In this document: in pieces, positions 35,183 through 44,379 of the stretch
Layout: the number at the start of each line of letters is the position of its first letter
Numbering within the stretch: position 1 is the first letter of the stretch
Source of the DNA: Pseudomonas sp. G34
Lineage (GTDB): Bacteria; Pseudomonadota; Gammaproteobacteria; Pseudomonadales; Pseudomonadaceae
Assembly (NCBI RefSeq): GCF_031119625.1
Contig: NZ_JAVHZV010000010.1
Location: 248,001 to 312,000 of the forward strand
DNA length: 64,000 nucleotides
Direction of reading: 5' to 3'
Program-made: the position numbers and the translations under genes
Notes under the pieces: generated by a model
Seen by the model: only the letters and a program-made list of their open reading frames with translations
Database searches by the model: none
What the model was told of the DNA's origin: nothing

Positions 35183-35436
35183 CGGCGGTGTCCTTGTGCG
35201 TGAGGAAGCTGTAACCCTAGCAGATGCAGGGGTGATTTTTGCGACCGTGGCAGGTCACCCTGAGGGCATACCGTTCGTCGCTTGAGATGAGCAGAATTGA
35301 ACCCATCGCTGTCATGGGCTGTCCGTCCACAGGACGTGCGGAGCACTCTCATATTTCATTGTTTAGGTTGCAAGTGGCTGATTCAGGAAGGGATTCGCGG
35401 CGGCTTGGCTTGAGTCTTTTTTTCTGGGTCAACGAA

Positions 35437-35979
35437 TTGAATAAATTTATCGTCTCTCTGATTTTAGGCAGCACCCTGTTATGTGCTGCAGCTGGCAACG
35501 CATCCGCCAGCTTCCGGGTTCACCTGCAGGACGGCAGCAGCCGTGTCGTCGCCCCCGCCAAGCCCGATCCGAACTCCTCCCAGGCTGTCGTCAACCGCGC
35601 ATTGAGCGCACTCGGCACGCCCTATCGCTGGGGCGGCACCAGCCCCGAGCGCGGCTTCGACTGCAGCGGCCTGGTCAAATACGCCTTCAAGCAGGTGGAT
35701 GACCTCGAGCTGCCGCGCACCTCCCGTGGCCTCGCCCGTTTTGACGGCCCCAAGGTGTCCAAGAGCGATCTCGAGCCAGGTGACCTGCTGTTCTTCCGCA
35801 TTCGCGGGCGCGGCGTCGATCATGTGGCCATCTACCTGGGTAACGACCGCTTCATTCACGCACCGCGCCGTGGCACCAACGTGCGCATCGACAAACTCAG
35901 CGACGGCTACTGGAAAAAGCACTTTCAGCTGGCCCGTCGGGTAATGCCCGAAGGCGCGCAGTTGGCCAGCAACGGCTGA
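35437..35979 (+). CDS. NlpC/P60 family cell-wall hydrolase
   Basis: 180 residues with an N-terminal signal (KFIVSLILGSTLLCAAAGNA, cut after ASA). The catalytic triad is visible as Cys in FDCSGLVKYAF, His in VDHVAIYLG and His in FIHAPRRG. It would cut D,L or gamma-D-Glu peptide bonds in murein. The best start for the signal peptide is TTG at 35437, with weak SD support; an upstream ATG would give a longer, less likely N-terminus. A hairpin terminator follows. Confidence 0.82.
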   Translation: MNKFIVSLILGSTLLCAAAGNASASFRVHLQDGSSRVVAPAKPDPNSSQAVVNRALSALGTPYRWGGTSPERGFDCSGLVKYAFKQVDDLELPRTSRGLARFDGPKVSKSDLEPGDLLFFRIRGRGVDHVAIYLGNDRFIHAPRRGTNVRIDKLSDGYWKKHFQLARRVMPEGAQLASNG

Positions 35980-36006
35980 CGGGAGCGGCGACGCGACTGT
36001 TGTGTG

Positions 36007-36038
36007 GCGAAAGCGGCCATTCGGCCGCTTTCGCTTTT
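36007..36038 (+). terminator. Intrinsic terminator after the NlpC/P60 gene
   Basis: GCGAAAGCGGCC and GGCCGCTTTCGC are perfect arms around ATTC, followed by TTTTTGG. It lies 28 bases after the stop codon. Confidence 0.85.
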
Positions 36039-36089
36039 TGGTGCTCCTCATGCCACAAAATTAGCAGGCGACACCAATCTGCCCCTTCA

Positions 36090-36290
36090 GGAGGCCGAGC
36101 GGAATCGTTGTGGAGAGGGTTGAGCGACATGGATGTCGCGAGAGCCTCGATGGGCCAGGGATGGCCCTTCGCGGCGGGCCCTCGGAACAATGATGGAGCG
36201 AGGGAACCCCGGCGAAGCCGGGGCCGTATGTCGGGGCTAGACCTTTTGGTTTCTTTTGGGGCGATGCCAAAAGAAACCCGCTCGTCAGAG
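36090..36290. other. Gene-free stretch with serial hairpins
   Basis: No credible gene. Three strong stem-loops follow one another: GGCCAGGGATGGCC (36155-36168), CCCCGGCGAAGCCGGGG (about 36208-36224) and GGTTTCTTTTGG..CCAAAAGAAACC (36248-36278), the last a perfect 12-base stem with a 7-base loop. Similar blocks ending in this stem recur in Pseudomonas intergenic DNA, as I recall. It may be an RNA element or a degenerate mobile element. Confidence 0.45.
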
Positions 36291-36390
36291 CGGAACCGAA
36301 CTTACGAGCAACGCGATAGCTCTGGAAAACCGCAGCGGACGCAAAGTCTCCAACGAGACACTCAAGCGCATAGCGTGCGGAACAATCAGT

Positions 36391-36422
36391 TGTAGAAGCT
36401 CGCGGCTAAAGCCACTCCTACG
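36391..36422 (-). repeat. REP unit (GTAGGAGTGGCTTTAGCC type)
   Basis: Read on the minus strand it begins GTAGGAGTGGCTTTAGCCGC and ends in GAGCTTCTAC, the common Pseudomonas REP type with a central GGCTTTAGCC dyad. It lies in the gap between the NlpC/P60 and queuosine-transporter genes. Confidence 0.65.
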
Positions 36423-36552
36423 CGTTACGTGAACGGCCGCTTCTGCCTTCTAAGCGTCGCCAAGCAAAGAGGCTGGTCATCCGCCGGGCGGGCTGTCGCA
36501 AGCACAGCCCAGGCAGTACACTGCGCGCCGCTCGTGACCATGTCGGTCGCGG

Positions 36553-36589
36553 CAATGGGTTCCCTAACCCCATTTCACGAAAAAGGACG
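36553..36589 (+). promoter_or_regulatory. preQ1-I riboswitch
   Basis: AATGGG (36554-36559) and CCCATT (36569-36574) form P1, enclosing the loop GTTCCCTAAC-type segment. An A-rich tail (ACGAAAAAGGAC, 36577-36588) follows, whose GGA can pair with the UCC of the loop as a pseudoknot. The layout, including TAACCCCA, closely resembles the Thermoanaerobacter preQ1-I aptamer as I remember it. The GGA is also the SD, 6 bases before the ATG at 36594, so ligand binding should block translation. The downstream gene is a queuosine-precursor transporter. Confidence 0.8.
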
Positions 36590-36593
36590 TCCC

Positions 36594-37244
36594 ATGACCC
36601 TGCTTCCCGCCTCGGTCAGCCGCAGCGTATTGGCTGCGCTGATCGCGTTCCACATCCTCATCATCATTGCCAGCAACTACCTGGTGCAACTGCCGATCAC
36701 CCTGTTCGGCTGGCACACCACCTGGGGCGCGTTCAGCTTCCCGTTCATCTTCCTGGCCACCGACCTCACCGTGCGGCTGATCGGCAAACAGGCGGCGCGC
36801 GTGGTCATTGCCCGCGTCATGCTGCCGGCACTGGTCGCTTCCTATATCGTCTCGGTACTGTTCCACGAAGGCGCCTTTGGCGGCCTGGCGGCGCTCGGCG
36901 AGTTCAACCTGTTCGTGTTCCGCATCGCCCTGGCCAGCTTCCTGGCCTACGTGCTCGGCCAGTTGCTCGACATCCAGGTGTTCGATCGCCTGCGTCAGCT
37001 CAAGCAGTGGTGGATCGCCCCGACCGCCTCGACCATCTTTGGCAACCTGCTGGATACCTTCGCCTTCTTTTCGGTGGCCTTCTGGCACAGCGACGATCCC
37101 TTCATGGCGGCTAACTGGGTGGAAATCGCCACCGTGGACTACGTGATCAAGCTGACGATCAGCCTGATCCTCTTCGTACCGCTGTACGGCATGCTGCTCG
37201 GGGCCATCGTGCGGCGCTTGCCGCAGCGCCCCGTGCCGAACTGA
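36594..37244 (+). CDS. yhhQ: Queuosine precursor transporter
   Basis: 216-residue integral membrane protein with six predicted segments, COG1738/YhhQ family, importing preQ0/preQ1 for tRNA queuosine. Conserved features include SNYLVQLPITLFGWHTTWGA and FIFLATDLTVRLIGK. The start is the ATG at 36594, directly downstream of the riboswitch; the open frame upstream is not coding. A two-way terminator follows. Confidence 0.92.
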   Translation: MTLLPASVSRSVLAALIAFHILIIIASNYLVQLPITLFGWHTTWGAFSFPFIFLATDLTVRLIGKQAARVVIARVMLPALVASYIVSVLFHEGAFGGLAALGEFNLFVFRIALASFLAYVLGQLLDIQVFDRLRQLKQWWIAPTASTIFGNLLDTFAFFSVAFWHSDDPFMAANWVEIATVDYVIKLTISLILFVPLYGMLLGAIVRRLPQRPVPN

Positions 37245-37258
37245 CGCGGCGTTGAACG

Positions 37259-37296
37259 AAAACGCCGGATTCCCTCGCGGGTATCCGGCGTTTTTC
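37259..37296. terminator. Bidirectional terminator between yhhQ and the MFS gene
   Basis: AACGCCGGAT and ATCCGGCGTT are perfect arms around a 12-base loop. The plus strand continues with TTTTT and the minus strand with a matching T-run. It ends both converging transcripts. Confidence 0.85.
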
Positions 37297-37313
37297 ATTG
37301 GCGATTGGCGGGT

Positions 37314-38603
37314 TTAGCGCGACGCGGAAGCTACCGGCAAGGCCTGCAGGCGCGACAGGTGCAGGGCCACGGCCAGGGAGATCAACAGCAGCGAGCCGAT
37401 GAACAGGCCCAGGCCATCCCAGCCGCCGGCCTGCCAGAACACCCCACCGAGGGTGCCGGCAACGCTGGAGCCCAGGTAGTAGCAGAACAGGTACAGCGAC
37501 GATGCCTGGCCCTTGGCCTGGGTGGCGCGGCGGCCGATCCAGCTGCTTGACACCGAATGGGCACCGAAGAAGCCGAAGGTGAACAGCAGCATGCCGACCA
37601 GGATCACCGGCAGCACGTCGAAGAGGGTCAATACCAGGCCAGCGAGCATCAGGCCGATCACCGCCCAGAGCACCTTGCGGCGACCCAGCTTGTCGGCCAA
37701 CGCGCCGACCTGGGCGGAGCTGTAAATGCCCGACAGGTAGACGATCGACAGCAGGCCGATGCTGGTCTGGTCGAGCTTGAAGGGCGCTTCGATCAGCCGG
37801 TAGCCGATGTAGTTGAACAGCGTCACGAAGGCGCCCATCAGCAGGAAGCCCTGCAGGAACAGCCACGGCAGGCCGGCATCACGCAATTGCAGGGTGTAGC
37901 CCTGCAGCAGGCTGCGCGGGCGCAGCGAACGGGCGCGGAAGTTGCGCGATTCGGGCAGCAGGCGCCAGAACGCGGCGCCGGCCAGCAGGCCGAGGCCACC
38001 GAGGGTGCCGAGCACCGCGTGCCAGGACATGAAGTCCACCAGCACGCCGCTGAGCAGGCGCCCGCTCATGCCACCGATGGCGTTACCACCGATATACACG
38101 CCCATGGCCAGGCCCAGGTGCAGCGGGTCGATTTCCTCGCTCAGGTAGCTCATGGCCACGGCGGCCAGGCCGCTGAGTGCCAGGCCTACCAGTGCACGCA
38201 TCACCAGCACGCCTTCCCAGGTCGGCATCAGCGCACTGCCAAGGGTGAACACGGCGGCGGCGAACAGCGACACCACCATGACCGGCTTGCGGCCGAGCGC
38301 ATCGGACAGCGGCCCGGTTATCAACAGGCCAACGGCCAGGGTAATGGTGGACACGGAGAGGATCAGGCTGCTCTGCGCCGCGCTGAGCGCGAACTGCTGC
38401 GCCAGCATCGGCATCATCGGCTGTACGCAGTAGAGCAGCGCGAAGGTGGCGAAGCCGCCGCTGCACATGGCGAGAATGGTGCGCAGAAAGGCGCGGGTAC
38501 CTTTCTGGATGTAAACGGGCTGCAGTGGAGCGCTGCGGGGGGCAGGTTCCTCGGTTTGGGGGCTGACACACTCGTTGGGTGCGTGTGGAACGGGCTGACT
38601 CAT
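37314..38603 (-). CDS. MFS transporter (YnfM/AraJ type)
   Basis: 429 residues with twelve membrane segments after a 40-residue charged N-terminus. The motif A after segment 2 is GPLSDALGRKPVMVV, and a second copy DKLGRRKVLWAV follows segment 8. It is probably a drug or metabolite exporter. The ATG at 38601-38603 has AGAGGA as SD; the frame stays open upstream into the divergent promoter region. It is transcribed away from a LysR regulator that likely controls it. Confidence 0.9.
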   Translation of the reverse strand: MSQPVPHAPNECVSPQTEEPAPRSAPLQPVYIQKGTRAFLRTILAMCSGGFATFALLYCVQPMMPMLAQQFALSAAQSSLILSVSTITLAVGLLITGPLSDALGRKPVMVVSLFAAAVFTLGSALMPTWEGVLVMRALVGLALSGLAAVAMSYLSEEIDPLHLGLAMGVYIGGNAIGGMSGRLLSGVLVDFMSWHAVLGTLGGLGLLAGAAFWRLLPESRNFRARSLRPRSLLQGYTLQLRDAGLPWLFLQGFLLMGAFVTLFNYIGYRLIEAPFKLDQTSIGLLSIVYLSGIYSSAQVGALADKLGRRKVLWAVIGLMLAGLVLTLFDVLPVILVGMLLFTFGFFGAHSVSSSWIGRRATQAKGQASSLYLFCYYLGSSVAGTLGGVFWQAGGWDGLGLFIGSLLLISLAVALHLSRLQALPVASASR

Positions 38604-38727
38604 TACGTCCTCTTGGCTGTACTTTTCCCAGGCAAAACGCCGCCGCATGCGCTGGAGCCGGCCAGCACGGGTGGTTGTTGTTATTGGGAATGGGGTCAGG
38701 ATAAATAGGCGGGCAAGTTCTTTCCAA

Positions 38728-38753
38728 TATAATATTCGACATGATCGATATGT
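38728..38753. promoter_or_regulatory. Divergent MFS/LysR control region
   Basis: The 172-base gap contains TATAAT (38728-38733) and the dyad ACAT-N7-ATGT (38739-38753), within the LysR-type T-N11-A pattern. The dyad lies just upstream of lysR and may be the autoregulatory binding site. Promoter assignment is tentative because the -35 is poor. Confidence 0.4.
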
Positions 38754-38775
38754 TTTTCGACCTATTGGAGTGAGC

Positions 38776-39675
38776 ATGGAACTGCGCCACCTGCGCTATT
38801 TCGTGGCGGTTGCCGAAGAGCTGCACTTTGGCCGCGCCGCCGACCTGCTGGGCATCTCCCAGCCGCCGCTGAGCCAGCAGATCCAGGCGCTGGAACAGGA
38901 ACTCGGGGTGCGCCTGTTCGAGCGCAGCAATCGCCATGTGGCGCTCACCGACGCCGGGCGCTTGTTTCTCGAGGAAACCCGGCAGACCCTGGCCCAGGTC
39001 AGCAAGTCGGTGGACGTGGTGCGCCGCGCCGAACAGGGCGAGATCGGCGAGCTGCAGATCGGCTTCACCGCCTCGGCACCCTTCGTGTCGATCATCCCGC
39101 GCGCGGTGTTCGCCTTTCGCCAGGCGTTTCCGGCCGTGCACCTCGACCTGCAGGAAATGACCAGCCGCCAGGTCTGCCAGGCGCTGCTCGAAAAGAAGCT
39201 GCAAATCGGCATGATCCGCCCGCTGGAACTGCCCGCCGAGCTGGATGCGGTGGAGCTGCTCAGCGAGCCGCTGGTGGCCTTGCTGCATGCCGGCCACCCA
39301 TTGGCCGGCGAACAGGATCGAGGGCTGGCCATGGCCGAACTGGCCGATCAGCCCTTCGTTTATTTTCCGCGCAATTACGGCTCGGGCCTGTATGGCCAGT
39401 TCTTCAACCTGGCCCGGCAGGCCGGATTCACGCCGCGGGTCACCCAGGAGGCTAACGAGGCGCTGACCATCATCGGCCTGGTGGCGGCGGGGCTTGGGGT
39501 TTCGGTACTGCCGGCATCGTTCCGGCGCATCCGCATCGATGGCGTGGTGTTCCGCACCCTGGTGGACGCCGATGCCACCACTGCGGTGTGGCTGGTCAAG
39601 CGTCGCCAGGAACGCTCGCCCCTGGCCCAGGCCTTCATCGACCTGCTGACCCGCGAGGTGCAGGCGCTCAAGTAG
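38776..39675 (+). CDS. LysR-type transcriptional regulator
   Basis: 299 residues. The winged helix-turn-helix is N-terminal: MELRHLRYFVAVAEELHFGR then AADLLGISQPPLSQQIQALE, followed by a two-lobed inducer-binding domain. SD GGAG lies 8 bases before the ATG. It is divergent from the MFS exporter at 37314-38603 and probably regulates it. Confidence 0.94.
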   Translation: MELRHLRYFVAVAEELHFGRAADLLGISQPPLSQQIQALEQELGVRLFERSNRHVALTDAGRLFLEETRQTLAQVSKSVDVVRRAEQGEIGELQIGFTASAPFVSIIPRAVFAFRQAFPAVHLDLQEMTSRQVCQALLEKKLQIGMIRPLELPAELDAVELLSEPLVALLHAGHPLAGEQDRGLAMAELADQPFVYFPRNYGSGLYGQFFNLARQAGFTPRVTQEANEALTIIGLVAAGLGVSVLPASFRRIRIDGVVFRTLVDADATTAVWLVKRRQERSPLAQAFIDLLTREVQALK

Positions 39676-39697
39676 CCGAGGGGATTTTTGTAGCGGC

Positions 39698-40015
39698 CTA
39701 TTGAGCGGCTTTATCCAGCTTGCGCAAGAACACGCTCATTTCCTTTTCCGCCTGTTTGTCACCTTTCGCCTGCGCCGCCTGGATACCCTGTTGCCAGGCG
39801 CTGCGGGCGGCGTCCGGGTTGCCGGCAGTTTGCTGGGCCTTGCCGAGCAGCTTCCACGCCGCCGAGTAGTGCGGGTCGTGCTCGACGCAGCGCTGCAAGT
39901 GTTCGGCGGCCCTGGCGGCATCGCCGGCGTCCAGGTAAGCCTTGCCCAGGCCGAAGCGCAGCAGCGAGTTATCCACACCCTTGGCGAGCATCTTTTCCAG
40001 TGCGTCGGTACTCAT
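39698..40015 (-). CDS. Small tetratricopeptide-repeat protein
   Basis: 105 residues, nearly all TPR-like helices: NSLLRFGLGKAYLDAGDAAR, then AAEHLQRCVEHDPHYSAAWK and LLGKAQQTAGNPDAARSAW. There is no signal peptide. Likely a protein-interaction module. The start codon lies 9 bases after trkA ends, so it is the last gene of the def-fmt-rsmB-trkA series. Confidence 0.85.
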   Translation of the reverse strand: MSTDALEKMLAKGVDNSLLRFGLGKAYLDAGDAARAAEHLQRCVEHDPHYSAAWKLLGKAQQTAGNPDAARSAWQQGIQAAQAKGDKQAEKEMSVFLRKLDKAAQ

Positions 40016-40024
40016 GGGGGCTCC

Positions 40025-41398
40025 CTAGAAGAAGGTCAGGCCGACCTGGAACAGTCGTTCCACGTCGCGGATGTGTTTCTTGTCCATCAGGAACAGGATC
40101 ACATGGTCGCCCGATTCGATCACCGTGACGTCATGGGCGATCAGCACCTGTTCATCGCGGATGATCGCGCCGATGGTGGTGCCCGACGGCAGGGAGATGT
40201 CCTTGATCGCCTTGCCGACCACCTTGCTCGAGCGTGCATCACCGTGGGCGATGACTTCCAGGGCCTCGGCGACGCCCCGGCGCAGCGAGTGCACGCTCTC
40301 GATATCGCCACGCCGCACGTGGGCCAGCAGGCTGCCGATGGTGGCCAGCTGCGGGCTGATGGCGATATCGATCTCGCCGCCCTGGATCAGGTCGACGTAG
40401 GCAGGGTTGTTGATAAGTGTCATCACCTTGCGCGCGCCCAGGCGCTTGGCCAGCAGCGACGACATGATGTTGGCCTCGTCGTCGTTGGTCAGGGCCAGGA
40501 AGATGTCGGCGTCCTTGATGTTCTCTTCCACCAGCAGGTCGCGGTCGGACGAGCTGCCGTGCAGCACGATGGTGCTTTCCAGGTTTTCCGAGAGGTAGCG
40601 GCAGCGTGCCGGGTTCATCTCGATGATCTTCACCTGGTAACGGCTTTCGATGGCTTCGGCCAGGCGCTCGCCGATGTTGCCACCGCCAGCGATGACCACC
40701 CGCTTGTAGCCTTCCTCGAGGCGGCGCATCTCGCTCATCACCGCGCGGATGTCGGCCTTGGCGGCGATGAAGAACACCTCGTCGTCGGCCTCGATGACGG
40801 TATCGCCCTGGGGCATGATCGCCCGGTCACGGCGAAAGATCGCCGCCACCCGGGTGTCGACGTTGGGCATGTGCTCACGCAGCTGGCGCAGCTGCTGGCC
40901 GACCAGCGGGCCACCGTAATAGGCGCGCACCGCCACCAGTTGCGCCTTGCCCTCGGCGAAGTCGATGACCTGCAGGGCGCCGGGGTATTCGATCAGGCGC
41001 TTGATGTAGTTGGTGACCACCTGCTCGGGGCTGATCAGCACGTCGATGGGGATGGCTTCGTTGTCGAACAGCCCGGTGCGGGTCAGGTAGGCCGGCTCGC
41101 GCACCCGGGCGATCTTGGTTGGCGTGTGGTAGAGGGTGTAGGCCACCTGGCAGGCGATCATGTTGACTTCGTCACTGTTGGTCACCGCCACCAGCATGTC
41201 GGCATCGTCGGCGCCGGCCTGGCGCAGCACGGTCGGGAACGAACCCTTGCCCTGCACGGTGCGGATGTCCAGGCGATCACTCAGGGCACGCAGGCGGTCG
41301 CCATCGGTGTCGACCACGGTAATGTCGTTGGCTTCGCCGGCCAGGTGCTCGGCCAGGGTGCCGCCGACCTGGCCGGCACCAAGGATGATGATCTTCAT
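40025..41398 (-). CDS. trkA: Trk potassium uptake regulator TrkA
   Basis: 457 residues with two RCK units. NAD-binding glycines are in [15 protein letters not shown] at the N-terminus and in [16 protein letters not shown] in the second half. It gates the TrkH/TrkI potassium channel at the inner membrane. The ATG overlaps the rsmB stop (ATGA). Confidence 0.96.
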   Translation of the reverse strand: MKIIILGAGQVGGTLAEHLAGEANDITVVDTDGDRLRALSDRLDIRTVQGKGSFPTVLRQAGADDADMLVAVTNSDEVNMIACQVAYTLYHTPTKIARVREPAYLTRTGLFDNEAIPIDVLISPEQVVTNYIKRLIEYPGALQVIDFAEGKAQLVAVRAYYGGPLVGQQLRQLREHMPNVDTRVAAIFRRDRAIMPQGDTVIEADDEVFFIAAKADIRAVMSEMRRLEEGYKRVVIAGGGNIGERLAEAIESRYQVKIIEMNPARCRYLSENLESTIVLHGSSSDRDLLVEENIKDADIFLALTNDDEANIMSSLLAKRLGARKVMTLINNPAYVDLIQGGEIDIAISPQLATIGSLLAHVRRGDIESVHSLRRGVAEALEVIAHGDARSSKVVGKAIKDISLPSGTTIGAIIRDEQVLIAHDVTVIESGDHVILFLMDKKHIRDVERLFQVGLTFF

Positions 41399-42711
41399 CG
41401 GGTTGCTCCAGCGGCTGCGATCTTGATCAGCTTGGCATAGTAGAAGCCGTCATGGCCGTCCTGCTGGGCGAGCAACTGGCGGCCGTGGGGTTGCTTGAGG
41501 CCGAACGGGCCGCTGATCTCCAGTTCGCGGGCCCCCGAGGTGCGGGCCAGAAACGCTTCGATCACCTCGGTGTTTTCCGTCGGCAGGGTCGAGCAGGTGG
41601 CGTAGAGCAGGATGCCGCCAACCTCCAGGGTCAGCCACAGGGCGTCGAGCAGCTCGCCCTGCAATGTGGCCAGGGCGGGAATGTCATCGGCCTTGCGGGT
41701 CAGCTTGATGTCCGGGTGGCGGCGGATCACCCCGGTGGCCGAGCAGGGCGCGTCGAGGAGGATGCGCTGGAACGGCTTGCCGTCCCACCAGGCAGCGGTA
41801 TCGCGGCCATCGGCGGCGATCAGTTTGGCGTCGAGGCCCAGGCGGTCGAGGTTCTCACGCACCCGTGCCAGGCGCTTGGCTTCCAGATCCACGGCGAGCA
41901 CTTCGACCAAGCCCGGCTCGGTTTCGAGCAGGTGGCAGGTCTTGCCGCCGGGTGCCGCGCAGGCGTCGAGCACGCGCTGGCCGGGGGCCAGCTGCAGCAG
42001 CTCGGCGGCCAGTTGCGCAGCCTCGTCCTGCACGCTGACGTGGCCCTCGGCGAAGCCGGGCAGCAAGGTGACGTCGCAGGCTTGCAGCAGGCGGATGCCG
42101 TCACGGCTGAAGGTGCAGGGCTCGGCGTCAAAGCCGACCTGGCGCAGCCGCGCCAGATACGCATCGCGGCTGCCGTGGCGGCGGTTGACCCGCAGGATCA
42201 GCGGCGGGTGGGCATTGTTGGCGGCGCAGATGGCCTGCCAGTGCTCGGGCCAGAAGGCCTTGAGCTGCTTCTGCAGCCAACGCGGATGGGCGGTGTGCAG
42301 CACCGGGTCGCGGTCCAGTTCGGCCAGAATGCTTTCGCTGTCGCGCTGGGCGTTGCGCAGCACGGCGTTGAGCAGGCCCTTGGCCGAGGTCTTCTTCAGC
42401 TTGTCGACGCAGCCCACCGTCTCGCCGATCGCCGCGTGGGCGGGAATGCGGGTATAGAACAGTTGGTAGAGGCCGACCAGCAGCAGGGCTTCGAGATCGC
42501 GGTCGCCATCCTTGAAAGGCTTGCGCAGCAGCTTCTCGGCGATCAGCGCCAGGCGCGGTTGCCAGCGGGCGGCGCCGAAGGCCAGATCCTGGGCGAGGCC
42601 ACGGTCGCGGGCTTCGACCTTGTCGAGCAGCGGCGGCAGGCTGGTGCCCAGCGACGCCTTGCCTTCGAGCACCGCGGCCAGGGCGCGGGCGGCTGCCAGC
42701 CTGGGGTTCAT
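41395..42711 (-). CDS. rsmB: 16S rRNA (cytosine967-C5)-methyltransferase
   Basis: 438 residues. An N-terminal NusB-like RNA-binding domain is followed by the methyltransferase with [15 protein letters not shown] (SAM) and [17 protein letters not shown], plus [16 protein letters not shown] (catalytic Cys). It methylates C967. ATGA overlaps couple it to fmt and trkA. Confidence 0.96.
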   Translation of the reverse strand: MNPRLAAARALAAVLEGKASLGTSLPPLLDKVEARDRGLAQDLAFGAARWQPRLALIAEKLLRKPFKDGDRDLEALLLVGLYQLFYTRIPAHAAIGETVGCVDKLKKTSAKGLLNAVLRNAQRDSESILAELDRDPVLHTAHPRWLQKQLKAFWPEHWQAICAANNAHPPLILRVNRRHGSRDAYLARLRQVGFDAEPCTFSRDGIRLLQACDVTLLPGFAEGHVSVQDEAAQLAAELLQLAPGQRVLDACAAPGGKTCHLLETEPGLVEVLAVDLEAKRLARVRENLDRLGLDAKLIAADGRDTAAWWDGKPFQRILLDAPCSATGVIRRHPDIKLTRKADDIPALATLQGELLDALWLTLEVGGILLYATCSTLPTENTEVIEAFLARTSGARELEISGPFGLKQPHGRQLLAQQDGHDGFYYAKLIKIAAAGATR

Positions 42712-43649
42712 GCCAGCACCGTGCCGACGGCGAACTGCTCGCGGCGGCTGTTGTACAGGTCACTGAAGTTCAGCGCCTTGCCGCCAGGCAGTTGCAGGCG
42801 GGTGAGCAGCAGGGCGCCGCTGCCACAGGCGACGGTCAGGCCGTCCTTGCTGGCGGCGAGAATTTCCCCGGGCTGGCCCTGGCCTTCACCGATCCGGCCG
42901 GCCAGCACCTTGAGCGGCGCGTCGTTCAGGGTGCTGTGGCAGATCGGCCAGGGGTTGAAGGCACGGATCAGCCGCTCCAGCTCGATGGCCGGGCGGCTCC
43001 AGTCGATACGCGCCTCTTCCTTGTTGAGCTTGTGGGCGTAGTTGGCCAGGGCGTCGTCCTGCACTTCGCCCATCAGCGTGCCGCTGGCCAGGCCGGCGAT
43101 GGCTTCGATCACCGCCGGTGGGCCGAGCTCGGCCAGGCGGTCGTGCAGGCTGCCGCCGGTATCGTCGGCCGTGATTGGCGTGCGTACCTTGAGCAGCATC
43201 GGCCCGGTATCCAGGCCGGCTTCCATCTGCATCACGGTGACGCCGCTCTCGGCGTCACCGGCCTGCACGGCGCGCTGGATCGGCGCCGCACCGCGCCAGC
43301 GTGGCAGCAGCGAGGCGTGGCTGTTGATGCAGCCGAAGCGCGGGATGTCCAACACCGCCTGGGGCAGGATCAGCCCATAGGCGACCACCACCAGCAGATC
43401 CGGTTTGAGCGCCGCCAGTTCGGCTTGCGCAGCGGCATCCTTGAGGCTCGGCGGCTGCAGTACGGCAATGGCGTTGTCCACGGCGAGCTGCTTGACCGGG
43501 CTGGGCATCAGTTTCTGGCCACGGCCCGCCGGGCGATCCGGCTGGGTGTACACCGCGACGATCTGGTGCGGCGTGTCGAGCAGGGCCTTGAGGTGGGCGG
43601 CGGCGAATTCGGGGGTGCCGGCGAATACGATACGCAGAGCTTCGGTCAT
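42708..43649 (-). CDS. fmt: Methionyl-tRNA formyltransferase
   Basis: 313 residues; formylates initiator Met-tRNA with 10-formyl-THF. Family landmarks are [39 protein letters not shown] and [11 protein letters not shown]. The start is the ATG at 43647-43649 ([15 protein letters not shown]); the open frame before it crosses a terminator hairpin. It overlaps rsmB by 4 bases. Confidence 0.96.
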   Translation of the reverse strand: MTEALRIVFAGTPEFAAAHLKALLDTPHQIVAVYTQPDRPAGRGQKLMPSPVKQLAVDNAIAVLQPPSLKDAAAQAELAALKPDLLVVVAYGLILPQAVLDIPRFGCINSHASLLPRWRGAAPIQRAVQAGDAESGVTVMQMEAGLDTGPMLLKVRTPITADDTGGSLHDRLAELGPPAVIEAIAGLASGTLMGEVQDDALANYAHKLNKEEARIDWSRPAIELERLIRAFNPWPICHSTLNDAPLKVLAGRIGEGQGQPGEILAASKDGLTVACGSGALLLTRLQLPGGKALNFSDLYNSRREQFAVGTVLA

Positions 43650-43683
43650 GGAGTCTCGCTTTGACTGGGGGGCTGGAAAAACA

Positions 43684-43707
43684 AAAGGCTTGCCGCGGCA
43701 AGCCTTT
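43684..43707 (-). terminator. Hairpin terminator between def and fmt
   Basis: A 24-base near-perfect palindrome with arms AAAGGCTTGC and GCAAGCCTTT. On the minus strand it is followed by TGTTTTTCC, so it resembles a terminator for def transcripts. The fmt start is 35 bases further on, so read-through or a second promoter must feed fmt. Confidence 0.55.
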
Positions 43708-43720
43708 GCTGTGGGCCCGA

Positions 43721-44227
43721 TCAGGCCTGCTGGCGGTGCTGCTTTTCGAGCTTCTTCTTGATGCGGTCGCGCTTGAGCGTGGACAGGTAGTCGACGAACA
43801 GCTTGCCGTTGAGGTGATCGCATTCATGCTGGATGCACACCGCGAGCAGGCCTTCGGCGATCATCTCGAACGGCTTGCCGTCGCGATCCAGGGCGTTGAT
43901 CTTGACCTTCTGCGGGCGGTCGACGTTCTCGTAGAAGCCGGGCACCGAAAGGCAGCCTTCCTGGTACTGATCCATTTCTTCGGTGAGCGATTCGAATTGC
44001 GGGTTGATGAACACCAGCGGCTCGCTCTTGTCTTCGGACAGGTCCATCACCACCACGCGCTTGTGCACATTCACCTGGGTGGCGGCGAGGCCGATCCCGG
44101 GGGCGTCGTACATGGTTTCGAACATGTCGTCGATCAGCTGACGCAGGGCGTCATCGACCACGTCCACCGGCTTGGCGATGGTCCGCAGGCGCGGATCGGG
44201 AAATTCGAGAATGTTTAAAATCGCCAT
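43721..44227 (-). CDS. def: Peptide deformylase
   Basis: 168 residues, the usual length. Metal and active-site motifs are [16 protein letters not shown] and HECDHLNG. It removes the N-formyl group from nascent proteins and pairs functionally with fmt. The start is the ATG at 44225-44227 ([20 protein letters not shown]), divergent from the LysM gene. Confidence 0.97.
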   Translation of the reverse strand: MAILNILEFPDPRLRTIAKPVDVVDDALRQLIDDMFETMYDAPGIGLAATQVNVHKRVVVMDLSEDKSEPLVFINPQFESLTEEMDQYQEGCLSVPGFYENVDRPQKVKINALDRDGKPFEMIAEGLLAVCIQHECDHLNGKLFVDYLSTLKRDRIKKKLEKQHRQQA

Positions 44228-44379
44228 AATACGTTTGTGATGCACTTGTGGAATAAATTCAAAATCCGCTGCTAAGATGACGCAAGCATTCAAAAACGGC
44301 GTCAAGCCGCGGATTTACTGGGCTCTGTCGCAGCGCTAGGGCGCTTCACGCGAAGGCACATCATAAAGGGATTCACCGC

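Noticed and set aside
36000..36593. Open frames between the NlpC/P60 gene and yhhQ
   Set aside because: They run through hairpins, a REP unit and the riboswitch; composition is not coding.
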